The position numbers and the translations under genes were made by a program. Below are positions 33,071 to 44,037 of a stretch of 64,000 nt of DNA, one piece after another. How positions within the stretch are numbered: position 1 is the stretch's first letter; each line of letters opens with the position of its first letter. The stretch is from Lumbricus rubellus (lineage: Eukaryota; Annelida; Clitellata; Crassiclitellata; Lumbricidae), in NCBI GenBank assembly GCA_945859605.1, contig OX243811.1, forward strand, positions 35,816,250 through 35,880,249. The letters run 5' to 3'. Below the pieces are notes generated by a model. The model did not search any database and was not told the DNA's origin. It saw nothing but the letters and a program-made list of their open reading frames with translations.

Positions 33071-33355
33071 CATGGGCGCCCGTAGATTTGTTTACTGCAG
33101 GAGTTGCAAAATGCGATGATCATGGTCATTTTTTTTTTGGGGGGGGCAAAAGCTTGAAAAATGTAGCGCAGAAAATCAAGAACATGGATATTTTTCAGAT
33201 AGGTTTCTAAATGTAAACTATTTCTCACTTGTGCCGTTTAGTGTTTTAGTGGAATAGGCTATGTTAAAAACGAAAAACTAGTTGTTAAAAATGTAGATGC
33301 CAATTTTCCAGGGGAGGTCAAGTGCCCCTCTTGCCCATATGTGCGGGCGCCCATG
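33071..33355. mobile_element. Probable MITE with CATGGGCGCCCG ends
   Basis: CATGGGCGCCCGTAGA at the left and GCGGGCGCCCATG at the right form inverted ends around 285 bp of non-coding DNA. I could not see a convincing target duplication. It lies just 3' of the gelsolin gene. Confidence 0.55.
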
Positions 33356-34440
33356 CTAGTTGGCACAAACGATGATCCGACAAAGAGCGCCGACAACTGA
33401 GCGCCAGAAAAAGGGCGCCGATCGATACATTTGAGCGAACGATAGTTGAATTTCTCACAAGAAATACGCTGAGAAAATATTCTGCTAAGAATTGTTTATA
33501 ATAATATTAATATGATGTCTCTAATTATGCACGTAGGCTAGGCCCTATAATGTTATTATCAGCAGCGTATAGGCCTACTAGGCTACACAAGAAAGGGAAA
33601 TCATAAACTATAGGCCTAGGTTAGTAAATTTGTTCTATGATTATAAACACGTGCTTCAGGTCGAGAAATTGTATGAATGATATAAAAACGCACAAACCTA
33701 GACTTGGCCTAGGCCTATATGTGATTTCTATTTGACTGAAGAAAGTAATTCCTTGCTCAAATGGACGTCAGTCAGATTGATGAAAATAATTCGTTGCTTA
33801 TATAAGACTTGTTTATAGATGAAAATAATTCTTTGCTTAAATAGAAACCGGTAAGGTGAAAATAATGTTTTGCTTAAATAAAAATTGGATGGATAGATTT
33901 TTGATTAAATTAGAAGTCGAATAGATGGTTATCTTTTTGCTTAAAATATAGACGTGTTTATATTCATGTAGAAGTTGGATTGCATTTGTTGTAAAACTAG
34001 TTGGGGTACCCGGCGTTGCCCGGGAAATTTAGGATTCGACCAGCTCCAGCCAAGACCCCACCACATCACACCTAACCTCCACCCCCACCTACCCCCAACC
34101 CCTCAAACCCCACATACCCCAAGTCCTCTCCACCCCCACCCTACCCCTCTCCACCCCACTCTCCTCAATCCACCTCTGTTGACCTCTGTTTGCCTCGTAA
34201 TGTCAAGCCAGTCGTTCGGTTGTGGCTTTTGTCCTGTTTTCTCTGCTGAAAAAGCGAACGATCCTTCAAACTCAGATCCAGGAATCGCGAAGGAATGAGT
34301 TTTTTTTATCAACGTGTGACAAATGAATGATTTATTCAACCAAGTTACATTGCTGTTCATTGCCTTACTGCGCTTCACCCTGTAGGCCTAAGCGTCTTAC
34401 TCAGAAGCATGGTGCTCAGAAGCAGGTCGTGACAAGAAAA

Positions 34441-34586
34441 TGATCACGTGATCAGCCATTGATAATTAATAGTCTTCTCCAAAAGCACAAACTGATTGCG
34501 GTCAACAATTTAATGATCACGTGATCAGCCATTGATAATTAATAGTCTTCTCCAAAAGCACAAACTGATTGCGGTCAACAATTTAA
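34441..34586. repeat. Perfect 73-bp tandem duplication
   Basis: Units 34441-34513 and 34514-34586 appear identical. Each starts with the palindrome TGATCACGTGATCA, which has a CACGTG E-box core. Confidence 0.93.
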
Positions 34587-35419
34587 TGATTCCAGTCAGA
34601 TAAGATTAGTAGACTTAATCAAATCTGTACACCAATCATTGAAAGCGCCCGGTCAGTGTTTAATCTACTCAATTTTTCTGGAGGATGAAGATTTATGGGG
34701 AACAAACAATCGCCCTGCGGAAATATCGACGAGGCGCGTAGACCTACATAATATTATAGCGCCGAGCAGGGAAGTGGGAGTGGTTTGGGATGGTACGTAT
34801 GCGCTCTCTCCCATCATAGTTTTTTTCCACATTGCAATGGAAATGCATGTGATTAGCAAATGCTTGTGGACACCATTTATGCATGTAGTGCCAGTTGCAG
34901 TTCTCGTGACCATGGCTGTTACTCGCTTCCTCTGTCTGCATATAATTAGGCCTATAGGTCTATACTCTATAGCCTACAGGCTTCTGTACAGCAGTGAAAC
35001 TGTTTTGCGGCGTAGGTCACAATTACTGACATTACAGCCTTGCAACTTATTTAGCGCTCATACAATTCCTGCGCATCGGCGGCGAACCCGTGCACGTATT
35101 AACGCGATACGTTGATCGGTAAACGGAATTGCATCAACTCTGACCTTTTGCATTCACCGATAGCATTTCTATAATCTATAGGTCGAGAGGATGTCACCGA
35201 ATATCGCCCACCCACATTGAAAGCCAGCTGATCCCTCAGATATCCTTTCATTCCGACGCAGATGATTTATGTGTTTTGTGATGAAATCTCGAATCATTTA
35301 GACGCGCATTTGATTGTGTTTCCGCCGCAGTATACATGTAGCTGATCTGATGATGCTCAAGTTTAAAATGTGTGCGTTAGAGCAATATGAACATGTGTAA
35401 AAACACTGTGGACTAACAG

Positions 35420-35512
35420 ATAGACGGACGGACAGACAGACAGACAGACAAACAGACAAACAAACAGGCAGACAAACAGACAGACAGACGGACGGACGGA
35501 CGGATAGACAGA
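35420..35512. repeat. (CAGA)n microsatellite
   Basis: Imperfect GACAGACAGACAAACAGAC and GACGGACGGACG units. The SVCLSVCL-type open frames on the minus strand are artefacts. Confidence 0.93.
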
Positions 35513-35618
35513 AAGTGATGTAGGAACCATGTTTATGCATAACATTGTATGTAGGGACCTATAATATGCATAAGCTTATAGTACAATCATGCAATACGTG
35601 CATTACACGTAAGCTATA

Positions 35619-37278
35619 CAGGGTGGCTCAATAAAAAAATTGTCGCACCAAAAAAATGCAATTTGTCCGCAACCAATTAATAGAGATTGTTCTATGAAAA
35701 TATCACGATTTATACAGAAAATATTTTTGCAATAATCCCTGAAAATCTCAATAATGAATTTGCATTACGTCAGAATTAAGTCAAAGTTGTTTAAGCATTT
35801 TTTCATTTTTCAAATTTCCGCACAATCACGCAGGGCTTTTTTAACGTGCAGCTGTGCACAAAATGTGCGCAGTTCTAAATGGAAATGTGCAGTTGTGGAA
35901 GCACTTCTGTACAGTTAAAACAAGCAAAAAATGGTCATTGTCCTCCGATTGGAAGTAATTTACCATGGAGGATGGTAAGGAAAAGGAGTTGGGCAGTTAT
36001 AAAAATTCCTTTAAACAGCCCTGCAATCACGTTCTAATAGCTAGGCCTAGGCCTACATGTGATTTCTTTAAGATTTTTTTAACTTAGGCCTAAGGCACAC
36101 AAAATTATGATGTCATAGACCTCACTAAGAGCTGTAAGCCTGTCCTATAAAGAAGCTGTTTACGAAGCAAGCTGTCAGTATTTGGTGATAATTTATATAG
36201 GCCTAGGTCTATTAAGGTCTCAATTTGTGAATACGTTATGAACGTCATTAGCAAAGTTTCTGCGAATAGTAAAATGGGAACTCGGACGTTGCGTGGTTAT
36301 AACAAAACACCCATTGTAAAGTGGGGCTTGGGCACATGAAGGCTATCTGCAAACGTATTTATGTAACGGAGGTCAGATGTCGGCAGGAAGTGGTCTTTTG
36401 GTATATACGACGGGAAAAAGCGCGATGTTCACGAAATTCGCTTGGGGGTTGAAAAGGTCAAGTTTTCAAAGCACATCATGGTTTTGGCATCAGACTGCTG
36501 GATTGTCTTACGGGGGCAAGGAAAAACTGCACTTCATCCCATTCAGTAAACTAAAGTGTCAAACTTATCGTTTAACTCTCTTATCTAGACTCATTGAAGA
36601 CTGCAGGCGTGTTCTAACATCTGGTTTCATTTTCCAGCATGCAGGACGATGCGCCTGCTTGCTCGCGCAGCAAGGTTGATTGTGATGACGCTAATTTATA
36701 TTCAGGCTCATTGCCATCAATTGCAGTAACTTTATTGGCAAAGACGAATGACCAACAAACTCGCCTACCGCCTGGTCTCAACCCTCTTGATTATCACGTC
36801 TGAGGAGCTATGCTAGAACGCTGCAAGGCACTTCATTCCAAGTTGAAGAACATTGGCTAGCTGAAGGACGGACGTCTTTCTGCTAATGTAGGATCAGTTG
36901 CCGCAGGACTCGATCAACAAGGCCATACTGAGTTTCACAGAAAAAATTCGAGCCCGTGTTAAAGCAGACACTCCCATCATACTTTACGATAAACCGTAAA
37001 ACGGAAATTTTATGAGGTCATAGGGAAAAGTGATATTATTTGACATGGAAATCTACAAGTGACGTTCATTTTTCACGAAAATTTGAAGAAGAAAAACACG
37101 TAATAGAAAGTTTAAACAGCTGTAACTACTGCAAGCATGAAAAGTTTTAAGTGAAACTTTCAAGGATTGTCAATTGGAAAGACATTCCCTGCAAATTGTG
37201 AAGTTTCGCAGAAAAATGTCAATCAATTGCGAACATATCGCATTTTATTCTATGGGCCATTTTTATTGAGTCATCCTG
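35619..37278 (+). mobile_element. Decayed Tc1/mariner-type transposon
   Basis: The ends CAGGGTGGCTCAATAAAAA and TTTTTATTGAGTCATCCTG are flanked by TA. The interior retains broken pieces of a transposase: ISYGGK-like LSYGGKEKLHFIP near 36505-36540, QDDAPA near 36643-36655 (second catalytic Asp block), and GLNPLDYHV followed by an in-frame TGA near 36777-36800 (third block). Several frame changes separate them, so this copy is dead. A 193-bp MITE is inserted at 35831-36023. Confidence 0.85.
35831..36023. mobile_element. 193-bp hAT-type MITE nested in the mariner relic
   Basis: The ends CAGGGCTTTTTTAA and TTTAAACAGCCCTG are flanked by a perfect 8-bp duplication CAATCACG (35823-35830 and 36024-36031). 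It shares GTGCAGCTG and GTGCAGTTG motifs with the element at 15677-18445 and with the diverged copy at 39236-39429. Confidence 0.92.
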
Positions 37279-37684
37279 TACACCAAACAGAGTCGTGCAA
37301 CTAAACATAAAAGGCCGAGAGGTTAAGATAACACAATAACACATACGCAACAAACAACTTCATATGCATTATGAAAGGCATCGTAAACCAACATCCTACG
37401 CAGAGAGATCCCTCCTCGACCAACACTGCTGAGAGAGAGAGAGAGAATCTGTTTCATAAGAAGATATAGGCTACGCGGTAGTCGTTGCTTCTTCGCCTCA
37501 TGCATACATGTATAATGTGTCGCTTCTATGCCATGTGTATCCGACCTCTTAGATCGTCGTTCTCCTGCGAATGTCTTTCGCTTCTCGTCTAAGTGACGAA
37601 GTAATTGACTGTCATATTTGCAACGATAGAGGTCGACACGACAAGCAGTTAATCAGCAGGATAGCGCAATGTAAAACCCTATAA

Positions 37685-37706
37685 ACAAACACACGCACAC
37701 TCACGG

Positions 37707-37754
<48 letters not shown>
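37685..37754. repeat. (CA)n microsatellite
   Basis: About 70 bp of CA repeats immediately upstream of the SINE at 37769. Confidence 0.96.
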
Positions 37755-37768
37755 CTACACACATTTAT

Positions 37769-38000
37769 GGGGCGTGGTGGTGTAGTGGTGGCGTCGTTGC
37801 ATTGGAGCCGGAAGGTTCGAGGTTCGAATCTACCTCGCCGCGTAAGGACCTTGGGCAAGTCCTTCACTCACAATTGCTCAGCGCTTCGGCGTGAAACTCC
37901 GATGCTGTGTCCAGCGCTGTCCGCTCTGCATTTGGGAGCGCCTCTGAGTAGAGAATAGAGATAGCTTGAAGCCTTTGAAGGAGCGCTATAACAAGTGCAC
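37769..38000 (+). repeat. tRNA-derived SINE, full copy
   Basis: A pol III-type A box (TGGTGTAGTGG, 37778-37788) and B box (GGTTCGAATC, 37821-37830) sit about 40 bases apart, as in a tRNA head. They are followed by a body with CTTGGGCAAGTCCTTCACTC and CGGCGTGAAACTC and a 3' end AGCGCTATAACAAGTGC. A related copy is at 31021-31210 and a 3' fragment at 9955-10005. Not a functional tRNA: no cloverleaf 3' half was found. Confidence 0.85.
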
Positions 38001-38524
38001 ATACAACCAAACATGCATATATATTACAGACTTAATTACACATGTATAATATATTCACGCAGTCTTCTCCTGTAGGCTAATATTAGGCCTACTCACAACG
38101 AAGCCTATGAATATCCGGGTACATAATATAATGCACCTACAAAATTACCTTTTTAGCATGCGACTACATGGACGGTGCTGCTATATATTCTTGCATCTTG
38201 ATTTTAATTTGTATAGCGCCCCATCTTATAAAGAAGCGTCGGATATTAATTTTATGCGCGTGGCAATGAATCTTTGTTTGATGATGCGAGTGAATGCATT
38301 CGACATACCGAGTACTAAAACTTGCATGAGCGTTGAGCACATTATGGTGTGTCCGACTACTGTGAACAGCTACACCTCCTCTATTTTATGGTCCCCGCGC
38401 ATCTCCTCGCTTTAGACTCTATAGGCCTACGTGGGCTGATCAAAGGAGACTTGCATGCCTGCCACAACTCTTTTCCTTTTTCTCTTTTCCCCCTTTCCTG
38501 TTTCCCTTATTCAGTCTTCTCGCC
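38001..38524. other. Non-coding stretch
   Basis: No gene is recognised. Open frames here (102 and 70 codons) show no domain, signal peptide or splice context that would support them. Confidence 0.4.
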
Positions 38525-38994
38525 CTCTTCTCATCATCTAATCATTCTTCTCATCATCTAATCATTCTTCTCATCATCTAATCATTCTTCTCATCATCTA
38601 ATCATTCTTCTCATCATCTAATCATTCTTCTCATCATCTAATCATTCTTCTCATCATCTAATCATTCTTCTCATCATCCAATCATTCTTCTCATCATCTA
38701 ATCATTCTTCTCATCATCTAATCATTCTTCTCATCATCTAATCATTCTTCTCATCATCTAATCATTCTTCTCATCATCTAATCATTCTTCTCATCATCTA
38801 ATCATTCTTCTCATCATCTAATCATTCTTCTCATCATCTAATCATTCTTCTCATCATCTAATCATTCTTCTCATCATCTAATCATTCTTCTCATCATCTA
38901 ATCATTCTTCTCATCATCTAATCATTCTTCTCATCATCTAATCATTCTTCTCATCATCTAATCATTCTTCTCATCATTTAATTATTCTTCTCAT
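38525..38994. repeat. 20-bp satellite, TCATCATCTAATCATTCTTC, about 23 units
   Basis: Almost perfect head-to-tail 20-bp units with only scattered single-base variants (for example CATCATCCA near 38672-38680). There are no spacers, so it is a simple tandem array. Confidence 0.97.
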
Positions 38995-39235
38995 GTGCAA
39001 TGACGTCATATTCGCCTTCTCTACTTCTGTAGGCCTACTCTTCTTCACCTCCATCTACTCCATCCTGTTCGTGTCATATTTTCTATCATCTGTTTGTCTA
39101 TTCGTGTTCCCATATGTTTGCCTGTTTATACTTTTCCAGTTATCTGAATATAGCCTATCTGTTCGCCCTTTAACTGCATATCCCACTCTTAATTTATACC
39201 GGTACCTGTTGCTCCGTCCCAATCCGCCAGTATTC

Positions 39236-39429
39236 GGGGCTGTTTTAAAGGAATTTTTAGAACTGCCATCCTCCATGGTAAATTACCTCCAAGCGCAGAA
39301 CAATTACCTTTTTTCTAGTTTTAACTTTTAACTGCACAGAAGTGCTTCTACAACTGCGCAAATCCATTTAGAACTGCAAGTTTTGTGTACAAATGCACGT
39401 TCAAATAGCCTATATAGGCCTAAGCCCTG
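39236..39429. mobile_element. Diverged copy of the CAGGGCTGTTTTAA MITE family
   Basis: It starts GGGGCTGTTTTAAAGGAATT, contains GAACTGCACAG-type motifs (AACTGCACAGAAGTGCTTC), and ends AGCCCTG. The order is inverted relative to 35831-36023. The borders are approximate and a TAGGCCTA-rich insertion precedes the right end. Confidence 0.7.
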
Positions 39430-40784
39430 CCAATGTTTATGTTTACATTCTATCCGCTGTTTGTTCGTAAATATCATCTGTCTGTCTGCAATAATTATAA
39501 CCTGTCAATCTGTCCATCTCTCAGTCGATATTATATCTGCCAACTTAATTCTCTGTCCCGTATTAAAACACCCGCAGACGCCCACATATCCGCCACATTA
39601 TGAGCATACATGTAATACCAAAGCGTGCAGTGATCCAGACTGGACCAGACAACGCTGTCAAGCACCGTCGTGCATGTAGGCCTATGCATGTATGCATGTG
39701 TGCATGTATGCATGTGTGCATGTATGCATGTGTGCACCGTCGTGCATGTAGGCCTATGCATGTGTGCATGTGTGCTCAAAGACGGTATAAAGCTGATGTC
39801 GCGGCTGGCACGAAGTTACCAACAAAAGAGCGCGATTACGAAAATGCGACTCTTTAACAGACGCCTACAGTTCGATTCCCAAACCTCGGGTGAGTCTATA
39901 TTGATTTTGCGTAGGAGGCTAAAAGTAGGTTTTGTTCTCGAGTTTTGTTTAGCCTACGTACGTTAGAATACAAAACTGAATAGCCAAATAAATGTAAAAT
40001 TTCATCGCCAAATTGGCATTCAGTATTTATTAGACAAATATTTCAAATTAGTGCTATATGAAGAAAACCAAGTTCTAATGATCTTCATACATTTTTTTTT
40101 ATTTCTGCGAAAATTAGTTTTATCTTATAAGAGACCAGGTCTACACTTTCGAACCATAATGGAGTTCTAAAGTAGGCCAATGGTTTTCAAATCGGTTTAC
40201 TTATTCAGTTGTAAGCTACCAGAGGCAGATGCATAAATTTTTTAGGGAGACCAACACTTTTTTGTCTTTGATCTTTCCCCGAAAAATCTGACAACCTTTT
40301 TATGGTCTTTTTCCAAAACATCTTAAACCGTGGCAACTTCGGTTGGTCATTTTATTAAGCATGATGACCTTTTTTATTCATTTAGCATTTAGCCATAATA
40401 TTATGCTATAATTTATGTTACTTTGCCTTTTGCTGCTTGAATTTAAAGCCTCAATTGCTGAGGGGCGCGTGCTTTATACATTTTCAAATGGGGAGTGACT
40501 GCTAATAAGTTGTAGGCCTAGCCTACTAAAATCCTGCAACACCAAATGCTCGCTCCATTAATGTTTGCAGCTGCAGGAACGACATGATGTTAGAGACTTT
40601 CTAAGCAGCTGGAAACTTAAGAAATAAAATTATTGCGTTTGAGCAAACATAATTCTATTTTCTTGCCATAAGCTAAGAATAGAGGCGCAAAAGCCAGTGA
40701 GCCTGCCTTCGGGCAGAGAGCTCGTCATCATCATCAAGCTATGAATGCTATCGCTAAAGCAAGAACTTTGCACTCAATTAGCCT
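39430..40784. other. Non-coding stretch with GCATGTGTGCATGTAT repeats
   Basis: TGCATGTATGCATGTG repeats occupy about 39670-39775. A tail-like CCTGCCTTCGGGCAGAG followed by CATCATCATCA at 40702-40735 matches the 3' end of the SINE-like repeat at 45845-46100. No gene is recognised; the start exon of the Cys-rich precursor may lie here or further left. Confidence 0.45.
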
Positions 40785-41154
40785 CAGGGCCGGATTAAGC
40801 AATGTGGGGGCCCTGTTCGGGAGAATTTTGTGGGGGCCCTGCTCGGGTAATTTTTTTAGTCATCGTCATCTGGCGAAATTTTCGGGAAAATCTTACCATT
40901 TCATCCGCCAAAAAAGTTGATGACCTCTTTTTTTTCTTTTTTTTGGTCATCCGGCGAAATTTTTGGGAAAATCTTACCATTTCATCCGCCCAAAAAAGTT
41001 GAAGCTTTTTAAAGTCATCTGGCGAAATTTTCGGGAAAATAGTCGTTTGGTCGAAATTTGCTCCCCAATTTTTTTTTTGCATTTTGTGGGGGCCACTAAA
41101 GTGTGTAGGCCTCTGTTCGGCCGAACATGTTGAACATGCCTTAATCCGGCCCTG
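40785..41154. mobile_element. 370-bp element with CAGGGCCGGATTAAG ends
   Basis: CAGGGCCGGATTAAGCA at the left and TGCCTTAATCCGGCCCTG at the right are inverted repeats of hAT type. The interior has three near-repeats of CATCTGGCGAAATTTTCGGG. No 8-bp duplication was recognised. It ends about 90 bp before the exon of the Cys-rich precursor. Confidence 0.8.
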
Positions 41155-41241
41155 ACTGGTGGATTGGTTCATGCATAATTAATAATTTTGGACTACTGAA
41201 GTAGTCTTCCTAAACCATGTCATAACATGAAAATGTTGTAG

Positions 41242-41579
41242 CTTGCTGCCTGGTGGGCTTACTGGTTCTATCGATCAGTCCCTCGTCCGCTCGGTCCGAG
41301 TCTTGCGGTTGTCTAGACTGTGGTACCAGCGTCTGCCAGAGCATCTGCCACTACGACTGTGCCAACTGCTGCAAGTGCTGCGTCTACTTTGACATGAGGT
41401 TCGGCAAGAGAAGGGGGATCGGCGGCGGTCCTGCAGACATACAGCAACGTAACGAAGAACCTCAGTTGGTCTACTCCGTCACGACGCGTCTCGTCTACAA
41501 TCTGCGGCGACTCCGCAAACGTCTGAATCGTCGCCTGGCCAGCTACGGTCGTCCCCAGATGACCATCAATGCCTGGTAA
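41242..41579 (+). CDS. Small secreted Cys-rich precursor, terminal exon (possible neuropeptide)
   Basis: No named family is recognised. The exon follows acceptor TGTTGTAG and ends with TAA at 41577-41579, with AATAAA 205 bases later. There is no in-frame ATG, so the start Met lies in an unplaced upstream exon ending in phase 1. The exon opens with a hydrophobic stretch (CCLVGLLVLSISPSSARS) that looks like the end of a signal peptide. Next comes a block of ten cysteines (CGCLDC, VCQSIC, DCANCCKCC), then YFDMRFGKRR. RFG-KRR is a classic dibasic cleavage site with an amidation glycine, so the mature piece could end in an amidated Arg-Phe. The C-terminal half is basic and amphipathic (NLRRLRKRLNRRL). 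Strong codon regularity, the acceptor and the nearby poly(A) signal support a real exon. The peptide-hormone role is an inference. Confidence 0.62.
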
Positions 41580-41783
41580 CTGGCAGGCACTCATGCGCGA
41601 CGATCCTGGGTTGCTCCAACCTCGGAGACCAACATCGTAACCGTAATTAATCTAGCCTATATAGTGCCCCCTATATTCAGAATTGGCTCTGATCAGGCTC
41701 TTCGATCGGTATGTCTTGATTCTGAATTCCAACACAACTTTAGACATGGTTTCATAGATTTGGAAGGCTACATTAATTCTTAC

Positions 41784-41789
41784 AATAAA
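41784..41789 (+). promoter_or_regulatory. Polyadenylation signal AATAAA for the Cys-rich precursor
   Basis: AATAAA lies about 205 bases after the stop codon of the terminal exon at 41242-41579, on the same strand. Confidence 0.65.
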
Positions 41790-41799
41790 GACTGTACTT

Positions 41800-42764
41800 A
41801 CTTACTTGGTTTTATCTAGATTCTAGAAGCATTTAGTGTGGAAGGAATAAAGGTAGAAGAAAGAAATTAGGAAAGAGCTAGGAGAAAGGAAAGGATTTGA
41901 TCGAGGTCGGGTAAAGTGCTTTCTATAGATCTGCGTCTCCAACTGGTTTTCTCCATAACAACGTAGGCCTACGATGGTCACTCGGTCGGTGTAGGCCTAG
42001 TCTTTTTCGGGGAGACGTGTAGGCTGTAAGTTAGGGCCTGCGCAGGGCATAAATTTAGAAACATTCTTCTCTGCAGACATTTGAATCCTCAACCACCAGC
42101 ATGTAGGCCTAGGCCTATATCATATATGTAGCCTAAATAAATTATATATAGGCTACCAAAAGATAACATCAGTATGTCTGGCCGCAGTTTACAGTGGTTG
42201 TAGCCTATGTAGGATAGTCACCAATACCCTAAAAAGGAATTAAATTTTGACTTTTCTAGTCATCACGTATTAGAGTAGGCAGGTCTTTATCAGTGTCATT
42301 ACGTCAGGTCATTTTCCTCTTAAGTTTAGTTTTATTTTAAAATGACCTAAGCCTATTTAATTAATGCTTCAAATTTATTTTCTTTCCCAATTTTGAATTT
42401 TCACAATAGGCCTAATTATTGTTTTTCATTTATGACTTTTGCATTAATTTTATAATAATTGCTGTGCTTATTTTACATTTCTGGGAATGTGCTTGGTTGT
42501 TTGCTAATTTTGTAAATTATTGGTCTTAATTGTATATAGACCTAGCCAAGGTGTTGAGCGTTAGGCTACTATTATAATAAATAGGTTACTACTCTTAGAG
42601 ACAACGGTGGTCGAAAGAAATTGAAGTTTCAATCTTTGTGTATAGTCTATAGTACTCTATACAGGATTAGGCCTGCTCTTTGTTCAATTTTATACGCCAT
42701 TAGGCCCTAGGTAAAAGCATAGTATAGCCCTATTCTATTTAGCCTATCTATCTGTATGTCTGTC

Positions 42765-42844
<80 letters not shown>

Positions 42845-43129
42845 GTCTGTCTGCTTATTCGTCCGTCCGTTAGTCAGTCAGCCATTCAGTCAGTCTGTAG
42901 GGCCTATGTCCGTCTGTCCATATATCTGTAGCTCCCCCCCGAGTCCCCCCCTAGCGCCGGCCGCTAATGATTTTCATCAGACATGCTATTTTTTATTACT
43001 TGAGTTCCGTTCACCCACCTATAGGCCTATTCTAACTCACTCTAACCGTCTAACCGAGCTATGACCCATCACGATCTAAAGCCAGCATGATTATGCCCAC
43101 TTCTTCGATCCGGATTAGCGAAAGCACAG
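41800..43129. other. Non-coding stretch between convergent genes
   Basis: AT-rich, TAGGCCTA-rich DNA with a CTAT microsatellite at 42757-42845. No coding sequence is recognised. Confidence 0.5.
42757..42880. repeat. (CTAT)n microsatellite
   Basis: About 20 perfect CTAT units, then CTGT, GTCC and CAGT variants. The LSIYLSIY open frame is an artefact. Confidence 0.96.
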
Positions 43130-43273
43130 CAGTATGAGAATTGTGGAAAAATAACTGGGGGGTTGGCCTATGATAAACTTCAAATTGGGGTATGAAAAAC
43201 ATACTTTAACATGGGGCTCTAAAAAAGACTGGGGGGTTGAACCCCCCAACCCCCCCCGGCAATTCTCACCCTG
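43130..43273. mobile_element. MITE, CAGGGTGAGAATTGCCGGGG family, copy 3 (inverted)
   Basis: The ends CAGTATGAGAATT and AATTCTCACCCTG are flanked by a perfect 8-bp duplication AAGCACAG (43122-43129 and 43274-43281). It has the opposite orientation to copies at 6668-6828 and 14338-14475. Confidence 0.92.
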
Positions 43274-43622
43274 AAGCACAGTCCACAACAAGACAGAGGC
43301 TTGTTTGGCTGTAACTTGAGAATGCACTGAAAGAGAGATTCCTTCTCTACGCCCTCTTGTCCGCTAAAAAGGCTAAAGGCATGTAGGCCTATTATACATG
43401 AGTTTGATTTATAATATAATTTTTATGCGATAATATGTTTGGCCAATCACCAATGCACATTCCTATCTGAACACTCGGGTGTGGTTGGCGTTGACGTGTC
43501 CTCTAGCCATCTAGGTTTCCGCCCCATTTGGTTATGTCCCATCTGCATCTTTTCAGCAATGAACTGCTGAACTACGGCACTCATTATCATCAGTTCTATT
43601 ATTCATATAGTCACTTGACTAG

Positions 43623-44037
43623 CAGTGCTTAATCTAGACGTCTCTGGGGTGGGGCCACTGGGGGGTGGGGAAGTTCTTTTCCAGAAAAAGTCGAGAGGTG
43701 TTGTTCACATGTATAAAGCTACCAGATTCCTCCACATAAAAATTATGTACGCAACATTTCCAGCCCCCACCCCAGAAAAATTTGACAGCTCCTGTTCACT
43801 TTAACTATGTAATACTGAAGTACTAAAAATGGTCATCAGATAAAAAAGTATATAAACTTACGAATTTTACTCCATTTTCTCCCAAATTCAGATGAAATGA
43901 CTAAAAAATATGTAAGAAAATTTCCGGTCAAAGGGCGTTGTCGTCGGCGTCTGGCTCAGCGGTTCCCACCCCAAAAACCCACCCTAAACAACCACACCCC
44001 AAAGCAGCGGGCTAGATTAAAGTTTCATTAAACACTG
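43623..44037. mobile_element. Possible MITE with CAGTG(C/T)TTAAT ends
   Basis: CAGTGCTTAATCTAG at the left and CTAGATTAAAG..TTAAACACTG at the right are inverted. The flanks TTGACTAG and ATTGACTA overlap by seven bases, suggesting a shifted or mutated target duplication. The G/C-rich interior has no frame. Confidence 0.6.

Larger units (their letters stand above)
33356..35618. other. Non-coding stretch with a 73-bp duplication
   Basis: No gene is recognised. It contains repeated variants of GAAAATAATTCNTTGCTTA around 33740-33870, a diverged copy of the TACCCGGCGTTGCCCGGG repeat near 33995-34030, a CCCCACC-rich tract at 34055-34175, the duplication at 34441-34586, and a CAGA microsatellite at 35420-35512. 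The 158-codon open frame at 34639-35115 has no recognisable domain. Confidence 0.45.

Noticed and set aside
34639..35115. 158-codon open frame with hydrophobic segments
   Set aside because: No recognisable domain, no splice or poly(A) context, and codon use like the flanking non-coding DNA; most likely chance.
37769..37845. Possible functional tRNA gene
   Set aside because: A and B boxes are present but no pairing acceptor stem was found, and the sequence continues into a SINE body with relatives elsewhere in the window.
38525..38994. Regular 20-bp repeats resembling a CRISPR array
   Set aside because: Units are contiguous without unique spacers, and the window is clearly animal nuclear DNA.
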